Assembly: GCA_947445025.1 (NCBI GenBank)
Contig: CANFCB010000009.1
Location: 1 to 38,690 of the forward strand
Reading direction: 5' to 3'
Source: Myxococcales bacterium
GTDB taxonomy: Bacteria > Myxococcota > UBA727 > JABDBI01
DNA length: 38,690 nucleotides
Shown here: positions 7,280 through 15,597 of the stretch, piece by piece
Numbering within the stretch: position 1 is the stretch's first letter
How the letters are laid out: every line of letters starts with the position of its first letter
Made by a program: the position numbers and the translations under genes
Notes under the pieces: generated by a model
Databases searched by the model: none
What the model was told of the DNA's origin: nothing
Seen by the model: only the letters and a program-made list of their open reading frames with translations

Positions 7280-8869
7280 ATGATTAGCACCAGCAAGGTC
7301 AGTTTATTTTTTGGCAGTCGCAAGTTGTTTGACGAAGTGAGCGTTAAGTTTACCGAAGGCAATTGCTACGGTATTATCGGTGCCAACGGTGCCGGAAAGT
7401 CCACTTTTATGAAAATCTTGGCCAAAGAGATAGAGCCATCTTCAGGCACCGTGGATATCTCAGCCAGCGAAACCCTGTCGGTTTTGCAGCAGGATCATTT
7501 TCAGTACGACAACGAAACAGTGCTCGCGACAGTTATCATGGGCGACGAAAAGCTTTATAAAATCATGGCCGAAAAAGACTGTATATACGCAAAACCTGAT
7601 TTTTCAGAAGCTGACGGCGAGAAAGCTGCTGACTTGGAAAGTATTTTTGCCGAACTAGGTGGCTGGGAAGCTGAAACCAACGCTGCCACTTTGTTGCACG
7701 GATTGGGCATCGGGGATGAACTTTTGCACAAGCAGATGAAGGAGATCAAGGATTCTGAGAAACTCAAAGTTCTTTTAGCACAGGCGCTTTTTGGTAAGCC
7801 TAATAATTTGCTGCTCGATGAGCCTACTAATCATCTTGATGAAAAATCGATTCGCTGGCTAGAAGAGTATCTTTTAAATTTCCCCAACACCGTGATTGTG
7901 ATTTCTCATGATCGGCACTTTTTGAATAAGATTTGTACGCATACGGTCGATATCGATTATGGAAAAGTTAGACTTTATGTTGGCAATTACGACTTCTGGG
8001 AACAGTCAAGTTTGCTGGCACAGGAACTTAGACAAAACGACAATAAGAAAAAAGAAGAAAAAGCTAAAGACCTGGAATCTTTTATTGCCAGATTTAGCGC
8101 CAACGCTTCCAAATCGAAACAAGCTACATCACGTAGAAAACAGTTGGAAAAACTGACGATTGAAGAGCTGCCTATTTCGACGCGTAAGCGCCCCAATATT
8201 TTGTTTTCGCAAAAGCGTGAAGCTGGCGATATTTTATTGGAAGTGCAGGGCGTATCTAAGTCAATCGGCGGGCAAAAGATTTTGAAAAATGTGACTTTTA
8301 CCTTTAAAAAAGGTGACAAGGCAGTTTTTATTGGCCAAGAGGAAATCGCTACCTCTTTGCTTTTCCAAATTCTGATGGGTGAAGTTGCGCCTGACCAGGG
8401 AACTGTGCGTTGGGGTACCACAACGACAACGGCTTTTTTGCCCAAAGATCACAATAATTATTTTGAAGGCGTAGACCTGAATTTAATTGATTGGCTGCGG
8501 CAATACTCCGAAGACAAGGCCGAGAATTTTATTCGCAGTTTTTTGGGCAGGATGTTGTTCTCTGGTGAAGAAACCTTAAAAAAAGCCAGCGTCCTATCCG
8601 GAGGCGAGCGCGTGCGTTGCATGCTCGCGCGCATGATGTTGCTCGGGCCTAACGTGTTGTTGCTCGACAGTCCGACCAGCCATCTTGACCTCGAGTCGAT
8701 TAGTGCTTTGAACACAGCCGTGGTTCAGTTTCCCGGGACCGTTCTTTTGGCGACGCATGATCAGTATTTTGCTCAAACAGTTAGCAATCGATTGTTCGAG
8801 GTGAAAGAAGGCAATGTGATTGATCATCAGCGTAGTTATGTGGAATATTTTGCCGAAGATGCTGGGTGA
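7280..8869 (+). CDS. ABC-F family ATPase (YbiT-like) with degenerate second site
   Basis: This is a soluble, two-domain ABC-F protein of 529 residues without membrane segments. The family acts on the ribosome. The start MISTSKVSLFFG and Walker A GANGAGKST (near residue 34) are close to YbiT/EttA relatives. The first domain has LLLDEPTNHLD and a switch histidine in VISHDRH. Its signature motif is weak (EIKDSEKLK). In the second domain the signature VLSGGERVR is intact, but the Walker A region reads GQEEIATSLLF, without the lysine, and the Walker B reads LLLDSPTSHLD, with serine in place of the catalytic glutamate. The composite site made from Walker A1/B1 and signature 2 is therefore canonical and the other is degenerate. 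A charged linker lies between the domains. xseA starts a few bases downstream, so they may share a transcript. A TATAAT abuts the start codon, but family alignment supports this ATG. Confidence 0.88.
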   Translation: MISTSKVSLFFGSRKLFDEVSVKFTEGNCYGIIGANGAGKSTFMKILAKEIEPSSGTVDISASETLSVLQQDHFQYDNETVLATVIMGDEKLYKIMAEKDCIYAKPDFSEADGEKAADLESIFAELGGWEAETNAATLLHGLGIGDELLHKQMKEIKDSEKLKVLLAQALFGKPNNLLLDEPTNHLDEKSIRWLEEYLLNFPNTVIVISHDRHFLNKICTHTVDIDYGKVRLYVGNYDFWEQSSLLAQELRQNDNKKKEEKAKDLESFIARFSANASKSKQATSRRKQLEKLTIEELPISTRKRPNILFSQKREAGDILLEVQGVSKSIGGQKILKNVTFTFKKGDKAVFIGQEEIATSLLFQILMGEVAPDQGTVRWGTTTTTAFLPKDHNNYFEGVDLNLIDWLRQYSEDKAENFIRSFLGRMLFSGEETLKKASVLSGGERVRCMLARMMLLGPNVLLLDSPTSHLDLESISALNTAVVQFPGTVLLATHDQYFAQTVSNRLFEVKEGNVIDHQRSYVEYFAEDAG

Positions 8870-8874
8870 AATAA

Positions 8875-10104
8875 GTGACCACGCTTTCCTCGTTTAAAAA
8901 AACCGAAACAAAAGTTTGGAGTGTTTCCGAACTGGTTGGGATTGTTAAGCGGAGTTTAGAAAATCAATATCGTGAAGTATCAGTGGTTGGCGAGGTTAGT
9001 TCTTTCAAGGCTTGGCGTTCGGGGCATTGGTATTTCGATCTCAAAGATGCGCAGGCCTTATTGCCGGCGGTGATGTTTAAGCAGCTATGTTCGCGCGTGC
9101 GTTTTGAAGTCAAAGATGGCATGCAGGTCATAGTGACTGGTCGAGTTTCTATATATGCGCCGCAAAGTAAAATCCAAATTATCGTAGACAATATTGAGCC
9201 GGTTGGTGTCGGTGCTTTAGCTCTGGCGTTCGAGCAGCTCAAAAAAAAGCTGGAACAAGAAGGCTTGTTTGCAGAAAAAAACAAAAAGATTTTGCCGATT
9301 TTTCCCTTGCGGGTTGGTATTATTACCTCGCCACAGGGTGCCGTGGTGCGGGACATGTTGCGCATATTAGCGCTGCGCATGCCGCAAGTTCACGTGCTCA
9401 TAGTGCCGGTTCGCGTCCAGGGTCAGGGCGCCGCGCTTGAAATCAGTGACGCTATTCGCCTTTTGGATCAAAAAGGCAATTGCGATGTCATGATCGTTGG
9501 TCGAGGCGGAGGTTCACTGGAAGACTTGTGGGCTTTTAACGAGGAAATCGTGGCTCGTGCTATTTTTGCCTGTCAAACACCTATTGTTAGTGCGGTAGGG
9601 CATGAAACGGATTTTACCATCGCTGATTTTGTCGCCGATTTAAGATGTGCAACGCCAACCCATGCTGCTCAAACTGTGGTGCCGCTTTTTAGCGATATTC
9701 TATCGACGCTATATTTACGTAAAAATCAGCTTTACCGCCAAACTAAAGCGTTGTTGACAAAGCATCATTTGAAGCTGGAAAAAACCTCGAGGCGTATCAA
9801 GGAACCGCGTGTGTTATTGTTCCAACTCATGCAACGGATTGACGATAATGCCATGCGGCTTGAACGTGCTTTAGTCAAGCAATGTCAAAATTTAAAAAAT
9901 CGAACGCGTCTTTGCCAAGCTCGTCTTGCCGCTTTATCGCCTTTAGCTGTGTTGTCACGGGGCTACGCGTTGCTTTATCGTTTAGATGAAAATGGTGAGA
10001 GAAAAATAGTGTCGAAGTTGGAACAAGCACGTATCAAAGAGAGCTTAACTGTACAGTTGAGTGATGGTGTGCTTGACGTTACCGTTGAAAATTTGCGTGG
10101 ATAA
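8875..10104 (+). CDS. xseA: Exodeoxyribonuclease VII large subunit
   Basis: The 409-residue product is the nuclease subunit of exonuclease VII, which degrades single-stranded DNA. The N-terminal OB fold is visible in VSVVGEVSSFK, WYFDLKD and VIVTGRVSIY. The catalytic domain has GIITSPQGAVVRDML, VRVQGQGAALEI, GRGGGSLEDLWAFN, VSAVGHETDFTI and DLRCATPTHAA. A helical region follows, and then LSPLAVLSRGYAL. The start is a GTG five bases after the ABC-F stop, and xseB begins three bases after its end. Length and motif order are standard. Confidence 0.96.
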   Translation: MTTLSSFKKTETKVWSVSELVGIVKRSLENQYREVSVVGEVSSFKAWRSGHWYFDLKDAQALLPAVMFKQLCSRVRFEVKDGMQVIVTGRVSIYAPQSKIQIIVDNIEPVGVGALALAFEQLKKKLEQEGLFAEKNKKILPIFPLRVGIITSPQGAVVRDMLRILALRMPQVHVLIVPVRVQGQGAALEISDAIRLLDQKGNCDVMIVGRGGGSLEDLWAFNEEIVARAIFACQTPIVSAVGHETDFTIADFVADLRCATPTHAAQTVVPLFSDILSTLYLRKNQLYRQTKALLTKHHLKLEKTSRRIKEPRVLLFQLMQRIDDNAMRLERALVKQCQNLKNRTRLCQARLAALSPLAVLSRGYALLYRLDENGERKIVSKLEQARIKESLTVQLSDGVLDVTVENLRG

Positions 10105-10107
10105 AAA

Positions 10108-10332
10108 ATGGAAAAAGAATTACCGTTTGAAAAATTATTGGAAAACTTAGAAGGCCTTGTCAATCAACTTGAAAAAGGCGAATTGTCTTTAGAAAATAGT
10201 TTAAAAGCCTATGAAAAAGGCATTGGCTTCGTTAAAGAAGCAGAACAGCGTCTGGAAAAAATGGAAGGTCGCATTGAACAGCTGATGTTAGACGGAAAGA
10301 AAAAACCGTTTGAAGAAAAAGCTGAAGCATAG
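10108..10332 (+). CDS. xseB: Exodeoxyribonuclease VII small subunit
   Basis: This 74-residue protein is the regulatory small subunit that coats the large one. It has the family pattern FEKLLENLEGLVNQLEKGELSLENSLKAYEKG, a helical hairpin with the conserved GELSLE turn, followed by a second helix with AEQRLEKMEGRIEQL. It lies directly between xseA and ispA, the usual order xseA-xseB-ispA seen in many Proteobacteria. The C-terminus is lysine- and glutamate-rich. Confidence 0.95.
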   Translation: MEKELPFEKLLENLEGLVNQLEKGELSLENSLKAYEKGIGFVKEAEQRLEKMEGRIEQLMLDGKKKPFEEKAEA

Positions 10333-10344
10333 TGTTGGAGTCCC

Positions 10345-11181
10345 ATGGATCTTTGGCAAAAATACCCTCTTGAGATGCAAGCAATCGAAGAAAAACTTCG
10401 TTTAAGTCTATTGGAAGCAAAATTGGCTTATCCAAATAGTTTAGGCGCTCAGCGTATTCAAGAAGCTATGGCCTATAGTCTGCTTGGCCAAGGAAAAAGA
10501 TTGCGACCATGGTTGGTTTTAGAAAGTGCCAGTGTTGCGGCAGATATTTTATCGGCACAGCAAGTACAAGCATTGGCATTTCCGGCGGCAATCGCGGTTG
10601 AATATGTGCACACTTATTCGTTGATTCACGATGATCTGCCTGCCATGGATAACGATGATTTAAGAAGAGGTCTGCCGAGCAGTCATCGTCAATTCGATGA
10701 AGCCACCGCTATTTTAACAGGCGATGCTTTGTTGACCGATGCCTTCGCCGTGCTTGGAAATGCGCGTGTTAAAGCCGGGCTGCAATGTGTGACTTTAGCC
10801 AAAGCCGTTGGCAGCGGCGGTATGATTCAAGGGCAGATGGGTGATATTCATGACAAAAATGCTCAAAGTGAAGAGCAATTTTTAGCAATCAATCGTTACA
10901 AGACCGGAAAACTTTTTGAGTGTGCCTGTGTGCTTGGTGCGCTTTCTGTCGATGCTGCTGCAGAAGTTTTAGCGTCGCTGCGTTTGTTTGGTATGTCGTT
11001 TGGCCAGGCTTTTCAATTGGCCGATGACCTGGTTGATGAAAGCAAAATTGTTGTTTGTTTGGGACGTAAAAACGTTTCTAGATTACTTGAAAACGAAATT
11101 GAAAATGCTGTGCAGGCTTTAATGCCCTTTGGAAAAAAAGCGGAGCGATTGCTTGAGTTAGTTCGGTCCTTGGCACGCTAA
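10345..11181 (+). CDS. ispA: Polyprenyl synthetase (farnesyl/geranyl diphosphate synthase type)
   Basis: The product condenses isopentenyl diphosphate with allylic diphosphates. The first aspartate-rich motif is LIHDDLPAMDNDDLRRG, of the short-chain IspA type, preceded by GKRLRPWLVL, and GDALLTDAFAVL follows. GGMIQGQMGDI and YKTGKLFECA are also conserved, and the second motif is FQLADDLVDE. The segment after the second motif is shorter than in E. coli IspA: the usual lysine-bearing stretch before the last helices is reduced to about a dozen residues. At 278 residues it is a little under the typical length. No dxs follows, although that is its common neighbour. Confidence 0.92.
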   Translation: MDLWQKYPLEMQAIEEKLRLSLLEAKLAYPNSLGAQRIQEAMAYSLLGQGKRLRPWLVLESASVAADILSAQQVQALAFPAAIAVEYVHTYSLIHDDLPAMDNDDLRRGLPSSHRQFDEATAILTGDALLTDAFAVLGNARVKAGLQCVTLAKAVGSGGMIQGQMGDIHDKNAQSEEQFLAINRYKTGKLFECACVLGALSVDAAAEVLASLRLFGMSFGQAFQLADDLVDESKIVVCLGRKNVSRLLENEIENAVQALMPFGKKAERLLELVRSLAR

Positions 11182-11203
11182 CGCGACATCGATATTTATT
11201 TCT

Positions 11204-11231
11204 AAACCAAATACGACTTCGATTTTGGTTT
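11204..11231. terminator. Hairpin between convergent ispA and dacB
   Basis: AAACCAAA and TTTGGTTT form an eight-base-pair A/T-rich stem around a 12-base loop, 23 bases after the ispA stop. There is no strong T-run on either strand, so it is a weak terminator candidate. The convergent arrangement is where a shared terminator would be expected. Confidence 0.35.
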
Positions 11232-11299
11232 CTTGGTCGGGATAGTTTCCCTAGTGTTTACTGCAGGAATAGTGGCTTCTGTTTTTTGCGTAAAATAAA

Positions 11300-12814
11300 C
11301 TAAGAAGCCAGCACTTCAACGAGTATCTGTTCATATAATTTCCGGCACTGTTCTGCAGTGAATGATGACCCATTCATCATAAATGTGAAGGCATATGTTT
11401 CCAGAGGCGTCCCATCTAAGTAGCCAGCGAGACTGCAAATGTTGCTCATGGCTCCTGTTTTGGCTCGAACGCGTCCTCGAAGCGGCGAGTTTTTCCAAGC
11501 ATTATTAAGGGTACCGTCTTCACCTGCTATAGGAAAAGTAGCTACAAACTCTGCTCCGCCGCGAAAATTGTGCCACATGTAACTAAGCAGCGATGTCATT
11601 TGTTCGGGGCTGGTTTGGCTGTATCTGGAGAGTCCAGAACCATCGGCATTCACCAGACCTTTTGTTTTTATTTTAACTTCTTGAGTTAGAAACTCGCGCA
11701 CGGCTTTTGTGCCTTTTTCAAAAGATCCAGGAGCTTCGCCTTGTTTCAGTCCGATAGCTTTCAGCAGTGTTTCGATGGCTTGATTGTTGGAAAATTTAAC
11801 GATGTCAATGAGTGTTTCACTCAAAGGTCTTGAGGAAACAGTGTCGATTAAACGCGCATTTTCTGCGGTATTTCCTTGGCGGACTTGGCCTTTTACTTGA
11901 ACGCCATTTTTTTCCAGCTGTTCTTTTAAGAGGAAGCCGGCAAATAAACTAGGGTTTGCTACCGAGAAAGTTTCGTATTGGTAAGTTTTATTCTTTGACA
12001 ATTGTCCCGACACGTAAACAGTTTGATTTTTCATAAGTCCGTGGGGTGGCGGTGTGCTTTTGTTCTCTTTTTCTCCCGGAGCTGTGAGACCAAAATGAAC
12101 AGTGCTCGGGGTATTTTCTTCTGCTGTTTTGGCTGTGACCTTGACGTTGATGAAATTGGTGTAGGGCTCCACGGTAATGCCCACGGGATCACCCGCTTTT
12201 TTCTGCGGCCAAGCAAAGACCGCGATGCGATTGCAGTCGACATTTAAAGCATTAATGGGTGCAGAGTAACCATTAATCATGTCGTTCCACATCCAGCCAT
12301 TACCCCACAAAACACCATCGAATTGATTATCGTCGATCACTATATTGCCTTGAATATTTTTAATGCCCAGTTGCTTAACGGTGTTGGCTATCTTGGTGAT
12401 GTCATTGGCTGAAAAACTGGGATCGCCACTGGCGCGAACATAGAGATCGCCGATTTGATTTTTATGCAAATCTTCAACTAATACTTGTGTTTGAAAACGA
12501 TAAGAAGGGCCTAGATAGTATAACGCCGCTGCCGCTGTATAGAGTTTTAAAATACTAGCAGGTGTGAACATCTGGTATGCATTTTGCTGATAAATAATTT
12601 CGTTTTTCTGTAAGCGTACGATCTGAATTCCTAACTTGGCATAGGGATTCTGACGAGATATGACCGCCTCGATGCGCTGCAGAAGTGGCGTTGTCGCCTG
12701 CTTCTTATTAATTCCAATTTCAGGAATTGACTGCGTGGTTTCACAAGAAGCTATCAATGTGGCGAATAAGAAGGTGAAAAAAAGAGCTGGTATTTTGGCA
12801 GTAGACCTGTGCAC
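11300..12814 (-). CDS. dacB: D-alanyl-D-alanine carboxypeptidase/endopeptidase, PBP4 family (S13)
   Basis: The enzyme trims or cleaves peptidoglycan cross-links in the periplasm. The three active-site motifs are present: SxxK in PASILKLYTAAAALY, SxN in KFSNNQAIETL and KTG in RAKTGAMSNICSLAGY. A long insertion domain between the first two motifs is typical of class C PBP4-like enzymes. I prefer the GTG at 12814 (504 residues) because AAGG lies six bases upstream and it gives a normal signal peptide ending in a lipobox (LIASC). The ATG pair at 12850 has no ribosome binding site and would add a 12-residue leader. A lipid anchor is therefore likely, unlike the soluble E. coli enzyme. The gene is divergent from the transporter next door. 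Confidence 0.92.
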   Translation of the reverse strand: MHRSTAKIPALFFTFLFATLIASCETTQSIPEIGINKKQATTPLLQRIEAVISRQNPYAKLGIQIVRLQKNEIIYQQNAYQMFTPASILKLYTAAAALYYLGPSYRFQTQVLVEDLHKNQIGDLYVRASGDPSFSANDITKIANTVKQLGIKNIQGNIVIDDNQFDGVLWGNGWMWNDMINGYSAPINALNVDCNRIAVFAWPQKKAGDPVGITVEPYTNFINVKVTAKTAEENTPSTVHFGLTAPGEKENKSTPPPHGLMKNQTVYVSGQLSKNKTYQYETFSVANPSLFAGFLLKEQLEKNGVQVKGQVRQGNTAENARLIDTVSSRPLSETLIDIVKFSNNQAIETLLKAIGLKQGEAPGSFEKGTKAVREFLTQEVKIKTKGLVNADGSGLSRYSQTSPEQMTSLLSYMWHNFRGGAEFVATFPIAGEDGTLNNAWKNSPLRGRVRAKTGAMSNICSLAGYLDGTPLETYAFTFMMNGSSFTAEQCRKLYEQILVEVLAS

Positions 12815-12888
12815 TGTGACACCTTGTTTGGTTTGATTAATAACCATCATAGCATTAAATAATTTTGAAAATTTGAAAAGAGGTAATT

Positions 12889-14304
12889 TTGCTAACCATG
12901 ATCGATTCGCGAATGAGACGTATTGCTCTGTCGGTTGCGTTTGGCCTTTTGATTTGGTCTTTGCCTGTTCCTCTGGGAGTCGACTTGAAGGCGTGGCAAC
13001 TGTTTGCCATTTTTGTTTTTACTTTGGCTTTGGTGATATCAAACGCCTTACCCATGGGCGCAAGTACGCTGCTTGGTTTAACATTCGCGGTTGTAACTAG
13101 TACACTTACTTTTCAGATGGCCTTTGCGGGCTATGCTAATGAAGTGGTGTGGTTGGTTTTGACGGCTTTTTTTATTTCGCAAGGATTTATCTTAACAGGT
13201 TTGGCCCAGCGCGTTGCATATTTATTTATGGCGCTGCTGGGTAAAAAATCCATTGGTTTAGGGTATGGCGTTGTCTTGTCTGAGTTAGTATTGGCGCCAG
13301 TTATTCCAAGCGTGACAGCGAGGTCTGGTGCTATTGTTTATCCGATTGTGAAATCGCTCGCGCTTAATTTTCATAGTAGTGTCGAAGAGAAGACGACAAA
13401 AAAACTAGGAAGCTATTTGGTGCTGGTGGCTTTTCATGCCGCGGCGATTACCAGCGCTATGTTTTTAACAGCTATGGCCGCAAACCCTATGGCGGCAAAT
13501 TTAGCAAAACATACACACGTAGAAATTACTTGGGGCAATTGGGCTTTATTCGCGATTGTGCCTGGCTTGGTTTGTTTGCTTTTGTTACCAATGCTGATTT
13601 TTTTCCTATCTCCCCCAGAAATTAAAAACACCCCAGACGCCTTGGTGATAGCGAGTAGCAAACTCAAAGAGATGGGACCTATGTCCAAGCATGAATGGCT
13701 GATGCTTTTTACATTTGTAGGACTGCTTTTCCTGTGGATTTTTGGTTCAGTGTTGCAAATTAAGGCTGTGACTGCGGCCTTGCTTGGTCTGGCATTTTTA
13801 ATGTTGACCGGCGTCGTTCAATGGAAGGACTTGCTGTCTTTAACCAGTGCCTGGGATACTTTTATTTGGTTTGGCGCTTTTATCGCCATGGCTGAGGGAT
13901 TAAATCAATTAGGGATTACTAAATGGTTTGGGATGCGGGTGGCAGAAGGGGTAGGAGATATGCCGAGGACTTTGTCCCTCATTATTTTATTGTTGATTTA
14001 TTTCTATGTGCACTATTTTTTCGCCAGCAGCACGGCCCAGGTTGGTGCTTTGTATCTTCCTTTTTTGTTGGTTGCTCTAAATTTAGGTGCACCGGCGTTG
14101 ATCACGGCTCTGCTATTTGGTTATGCCAGTAGTTTGTTTGGCGGTCTTACCCATTACGGATTTGGTTCAGCACCTATTTTATTTGGTTCTGGATTTGTGA
14201 GTTTTCAAGAATGGTGGCGCATTGGATTTATTGTGAGCACTGTCAACTTGGTGATTTGGGTTTTAGTAGGTTTGCTCTGGTGGAGTTGGCTTTTGGCTCT
14301 GTAA
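12889..14304 (+). CDS. DASS/SLC13-type divalent anion:sodium (or dicarboxylate) transporter
   Basis: The protein is a polytopic inner-membrane transporter of 471 residues with about a dozen hydrophobic segments. It resembles the 2-oxoglutarate/malate and citrate transporters of the DASS family. The repeated substrate-site hairpin is visible as APVIPSVTARSGAIVYPI, and later as FFASSTAQVGALYLPF. AMAANPMAANLA is another family landmark. The exact substrate (malate, 2-oxoglutarate, citrate, tartrate or succinate) cannot be read from the sequence. The start is either TTG at 12889, five bases after GAGG, or ATG at 12898; the former has the better spacing. It is not part of an obvious operon. Confidence 0.9.
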   Translation: MLTMIDSRMRRIALSVAFGLLIWSLPVPLGVDLKAWQLFAIFVFTLALVISNALPMGASTLLGLTFAVVTSTLTFQMAFAGYANEVVWLVLTAFFISQGFILTGLAQRVAYLFMALLGKKSIGLGYGVVLSELVLAPVIPSVTARSGAIVYPIVKSLALNFHSSVEEKTTKKLGSYLVLVAFHAAAITSAMFLTAMAANPMAANLAKHTHVEITWGNWALFAIVPGLVCLLLLPMLIFFLSPPEIKNTPDALVIASSKLKEMGPMSKHEWLMLFTFVGLLFLWIFGSVLQIKAVTAALLGLAFLMLTGVVQWKDLLSLTSAWDTFIWFGAFIAMAEGLNQLGITKWFGMRVAEGVGDMPRTLSLIILLLIYFYVHYFFASSTAQVGALYLPFLLVALNLGAPALITALLFGYASSLFGGLTHYGFGSAPILFGSGFVSFQEWWRIGFIVSTVNLVIWVLVGLLWWSWLLAL

Positions 14305-14361
14305 TAAAAAGCAATTTGTGGAAGAAGTAGTGGAAGAAGTAATTGAATTGAAAGAAAAATT

Positions 14362-14384
14362 TATGTATAGTAAAGGTATACATA
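14362..14384 (+). promoter_or_regulatory. Palindromic operator candidate of the toxin-antitoxin operon
   Basis: TATGTATA and TATACATA are perfect eight-base inverted repeats around GTAAAGG, ending 14 bases before the antitoxin ATG. Type II antitoxins of the Phd family commonly repress their own operon by binding such palindromes near the promoter. The arms themselves resemble -10 elements. Confidence 0.6.
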
Positions 14385-14398
14385 TTCAGAGGTGTGCC

Positions 14399-14638
14399 AT
14401 GGAAGCAACAGTTTTAGATTTGCGTTACAAAATGAAAGACGTGCAGCAGGCGCTGCGCCGTCGCGAGACCGTCAAAATAAAATACCATGGCAAAATTATT
14501 GGAAAAATCCTCCCTTTTCCTGAAAGCCCTTCGGTAAAAATTGAATCGCACCCTTTCTTTGGGATGTCGTGTTCTGATGAAGTTGATGTTGAATCGGTAA
14601 TGGAACAGTTGCGTGGAGGGCGCACCGGTGATCTTTGA
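14399..14638 (+). CDS. Type II antitoxin, Phd/YefM-like
   Basis: A 79-residue protein read from the ATG at 14399, which has AGAGGT eight bases upstream; an in-frame extension to 14318 would run through the operator. It fits the prevent-host-death family: an N-terminal DNA-binding dimer region (TVLDLRYKMKDVQQALRRRETVKIKYHGKIIG split across the fold) followed by an acidic C-terminal toxin-binding tail. The HPFFGM motif in the middle recurs in antitoxins paired with this VapC type. It should neutralise the toxin encoded next and autorepress the operon. Its stop overlaps the toxin start by 11 bases. Confidence 0.88.
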   Translation: MEATVLDLRYKMKDVQQALRRRETVKIKYHGKIIGKILPFPESPSVKIESHPFFGMSCSDEVDVESVMEQLRGGRTGDL

Positions 14639-15005
14639 TACTGACGTCTTGATATGGATAGAACGTGGCAACAGCAAAGCAGCAAAATTGGTAGAGGCCG
14701 CGGAAAAACGAATGATTTCTGTACAGACGTACATGGAATTACTTCAATGCGCAAAATCAAAAGCTCAGCACAAAATTGTGCGCGACTTTTTAGCACAAAG
14801 CGGGTTCGAAATTTTGCCGTTCACCGAAAATATTGGCCACAGATCTTCGATTTACATTGAGGAATACACCTTGAGTTCAGGCCTTCGAGCTGGTGACGCG
14901 ATTATTGCGGCTACGGCTATTGAGAACATTCTACCCTTAGCTACAGCCAACCAAAAACACTTCCGAGCGATTAAGGACTTGGAGCTAACGATATTTAAGC
15001 CTTAA
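14628..15005 (+). CDS. vapC: VapC-type PIN-domain toxin (endoribonuclease)
   Basis: A 125-residue PIN-domain ribonuclease. The acidic catalytic residues are visible as D in IFDTDVLIW, E in TYMELLQC and D in GLRAGDAIIAATA. The fourth position is in TANQKHF, where N or D is usual. I start at GTG 14628, which has GGAGGG seven bases upstream, inside the end of the antitoxin gene; the GTG at 14613 would overlap that ribosome binding site. VapC toxins typically cleave tRNA or rRNA and inhibit growth. The operon sits alone just before the atp operon. Confidence 0.92.
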   Translation: MIFDTDVLIWIERGNSKAAKLVEAAEKRMISVQTYMELLQCAKSKAQHKIVRDFLAQSGFEILPFTENIGHRSSIYIEEYTLSSGLRAGDAIIAATAIENILPLATANQKHFRAIKDLELTIFKP

Positions 15006-15123
15006 CCTGCTAAAAAAATACCTGATATATCCTGCCCATTATTTTGCGCTTGTCTTGACATTGCGCTGGATTATGGGTAGAGGCTGGCGTGCGACATGTG
15101 CTTTTTTTGAGCTGAGAAAAATT

Positions 15124-15597
15124 ATGGAAATTAATGCGACATTGATCGTACAGAGTATTTTGTTTTTGTTGCTGCTCACGTGGTTGTCGCGGTTTTTATT
15201 TAAGCCCTTTTTGGAATTATTCGATGCCCGTGAAAAATACATTGATGGTGCTCGCTTGGAAGCGGCCGAGCTGCAACACGCCGCGCAGAAAAATTTAGAA
15301 TTAGCCGAAGATAAAATTAGAGCTGCTCAAAAAGAGGCGCGCCAGGTCTTGCTCGATTTAAAAAAAGAAGGCCTACAATATAAACGCTCCTTGTTAGATG
15401 CTGCGCGTAAAGAAGCGAAGCTGAAAATGCAAACGGCCGAAATCGAGCTTGCTAAAGAAGCAGCTAGGCTCGCTGCAGAACTACTCCTCGAAGCTCCTGA
15501 ATTATCCAAGCTTGCCATCGATCGCATGTTAGAGCCAGAATATGCCCCAGGAATGCCTGGTTCTAATTTTGAAAAAATGGAGAGCCGCAGTGTCTAA
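15124..15597 (+). CDS. atpX: ATP synthase F0 subunit b'
   Basis: This is the first of two stator subunits. It has one N-terminal membrane helix (NATLIVQSILFLLLLTWLSRFLF) and a long charged helix rich in Ala, Glu, Lys and Arg. The motif FKPFLELFDAREKYIDGAR after the membrane segment is the b/b' signature. I start at ATG 15124 (157 residues); the frame is open back to 15055 but that extension is not b-like. Together with the next gene it forms a b-b' heterodimer, an arrangement known in cyanobacteria, alphaproteobacteria and deltaproteobacteria. Confidence 0.9.
   Translation: MEINATLIVQSILFLLLLTWLSRFLFKPFLELFDAREKYIDGARLEAAELQHAAQKNLELAEDKIRAAQKEARQVLLDLKKEGLQYKRSLLDAARKEAKLKMQTAEIELAKEAARLAAELLLEAPELSKLAIDRMLEPEYAPGMPGSNFEKMESRSV

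Noticed and set aside
15054-15082. TTGACA near 15054 as promoter of the atp operon
   Set aside because: No acceptable -10 box lies at 16 to 18 bases downstream (TAGAGG is poor). A promoter is expected hereabouts, but I cannot fix it.
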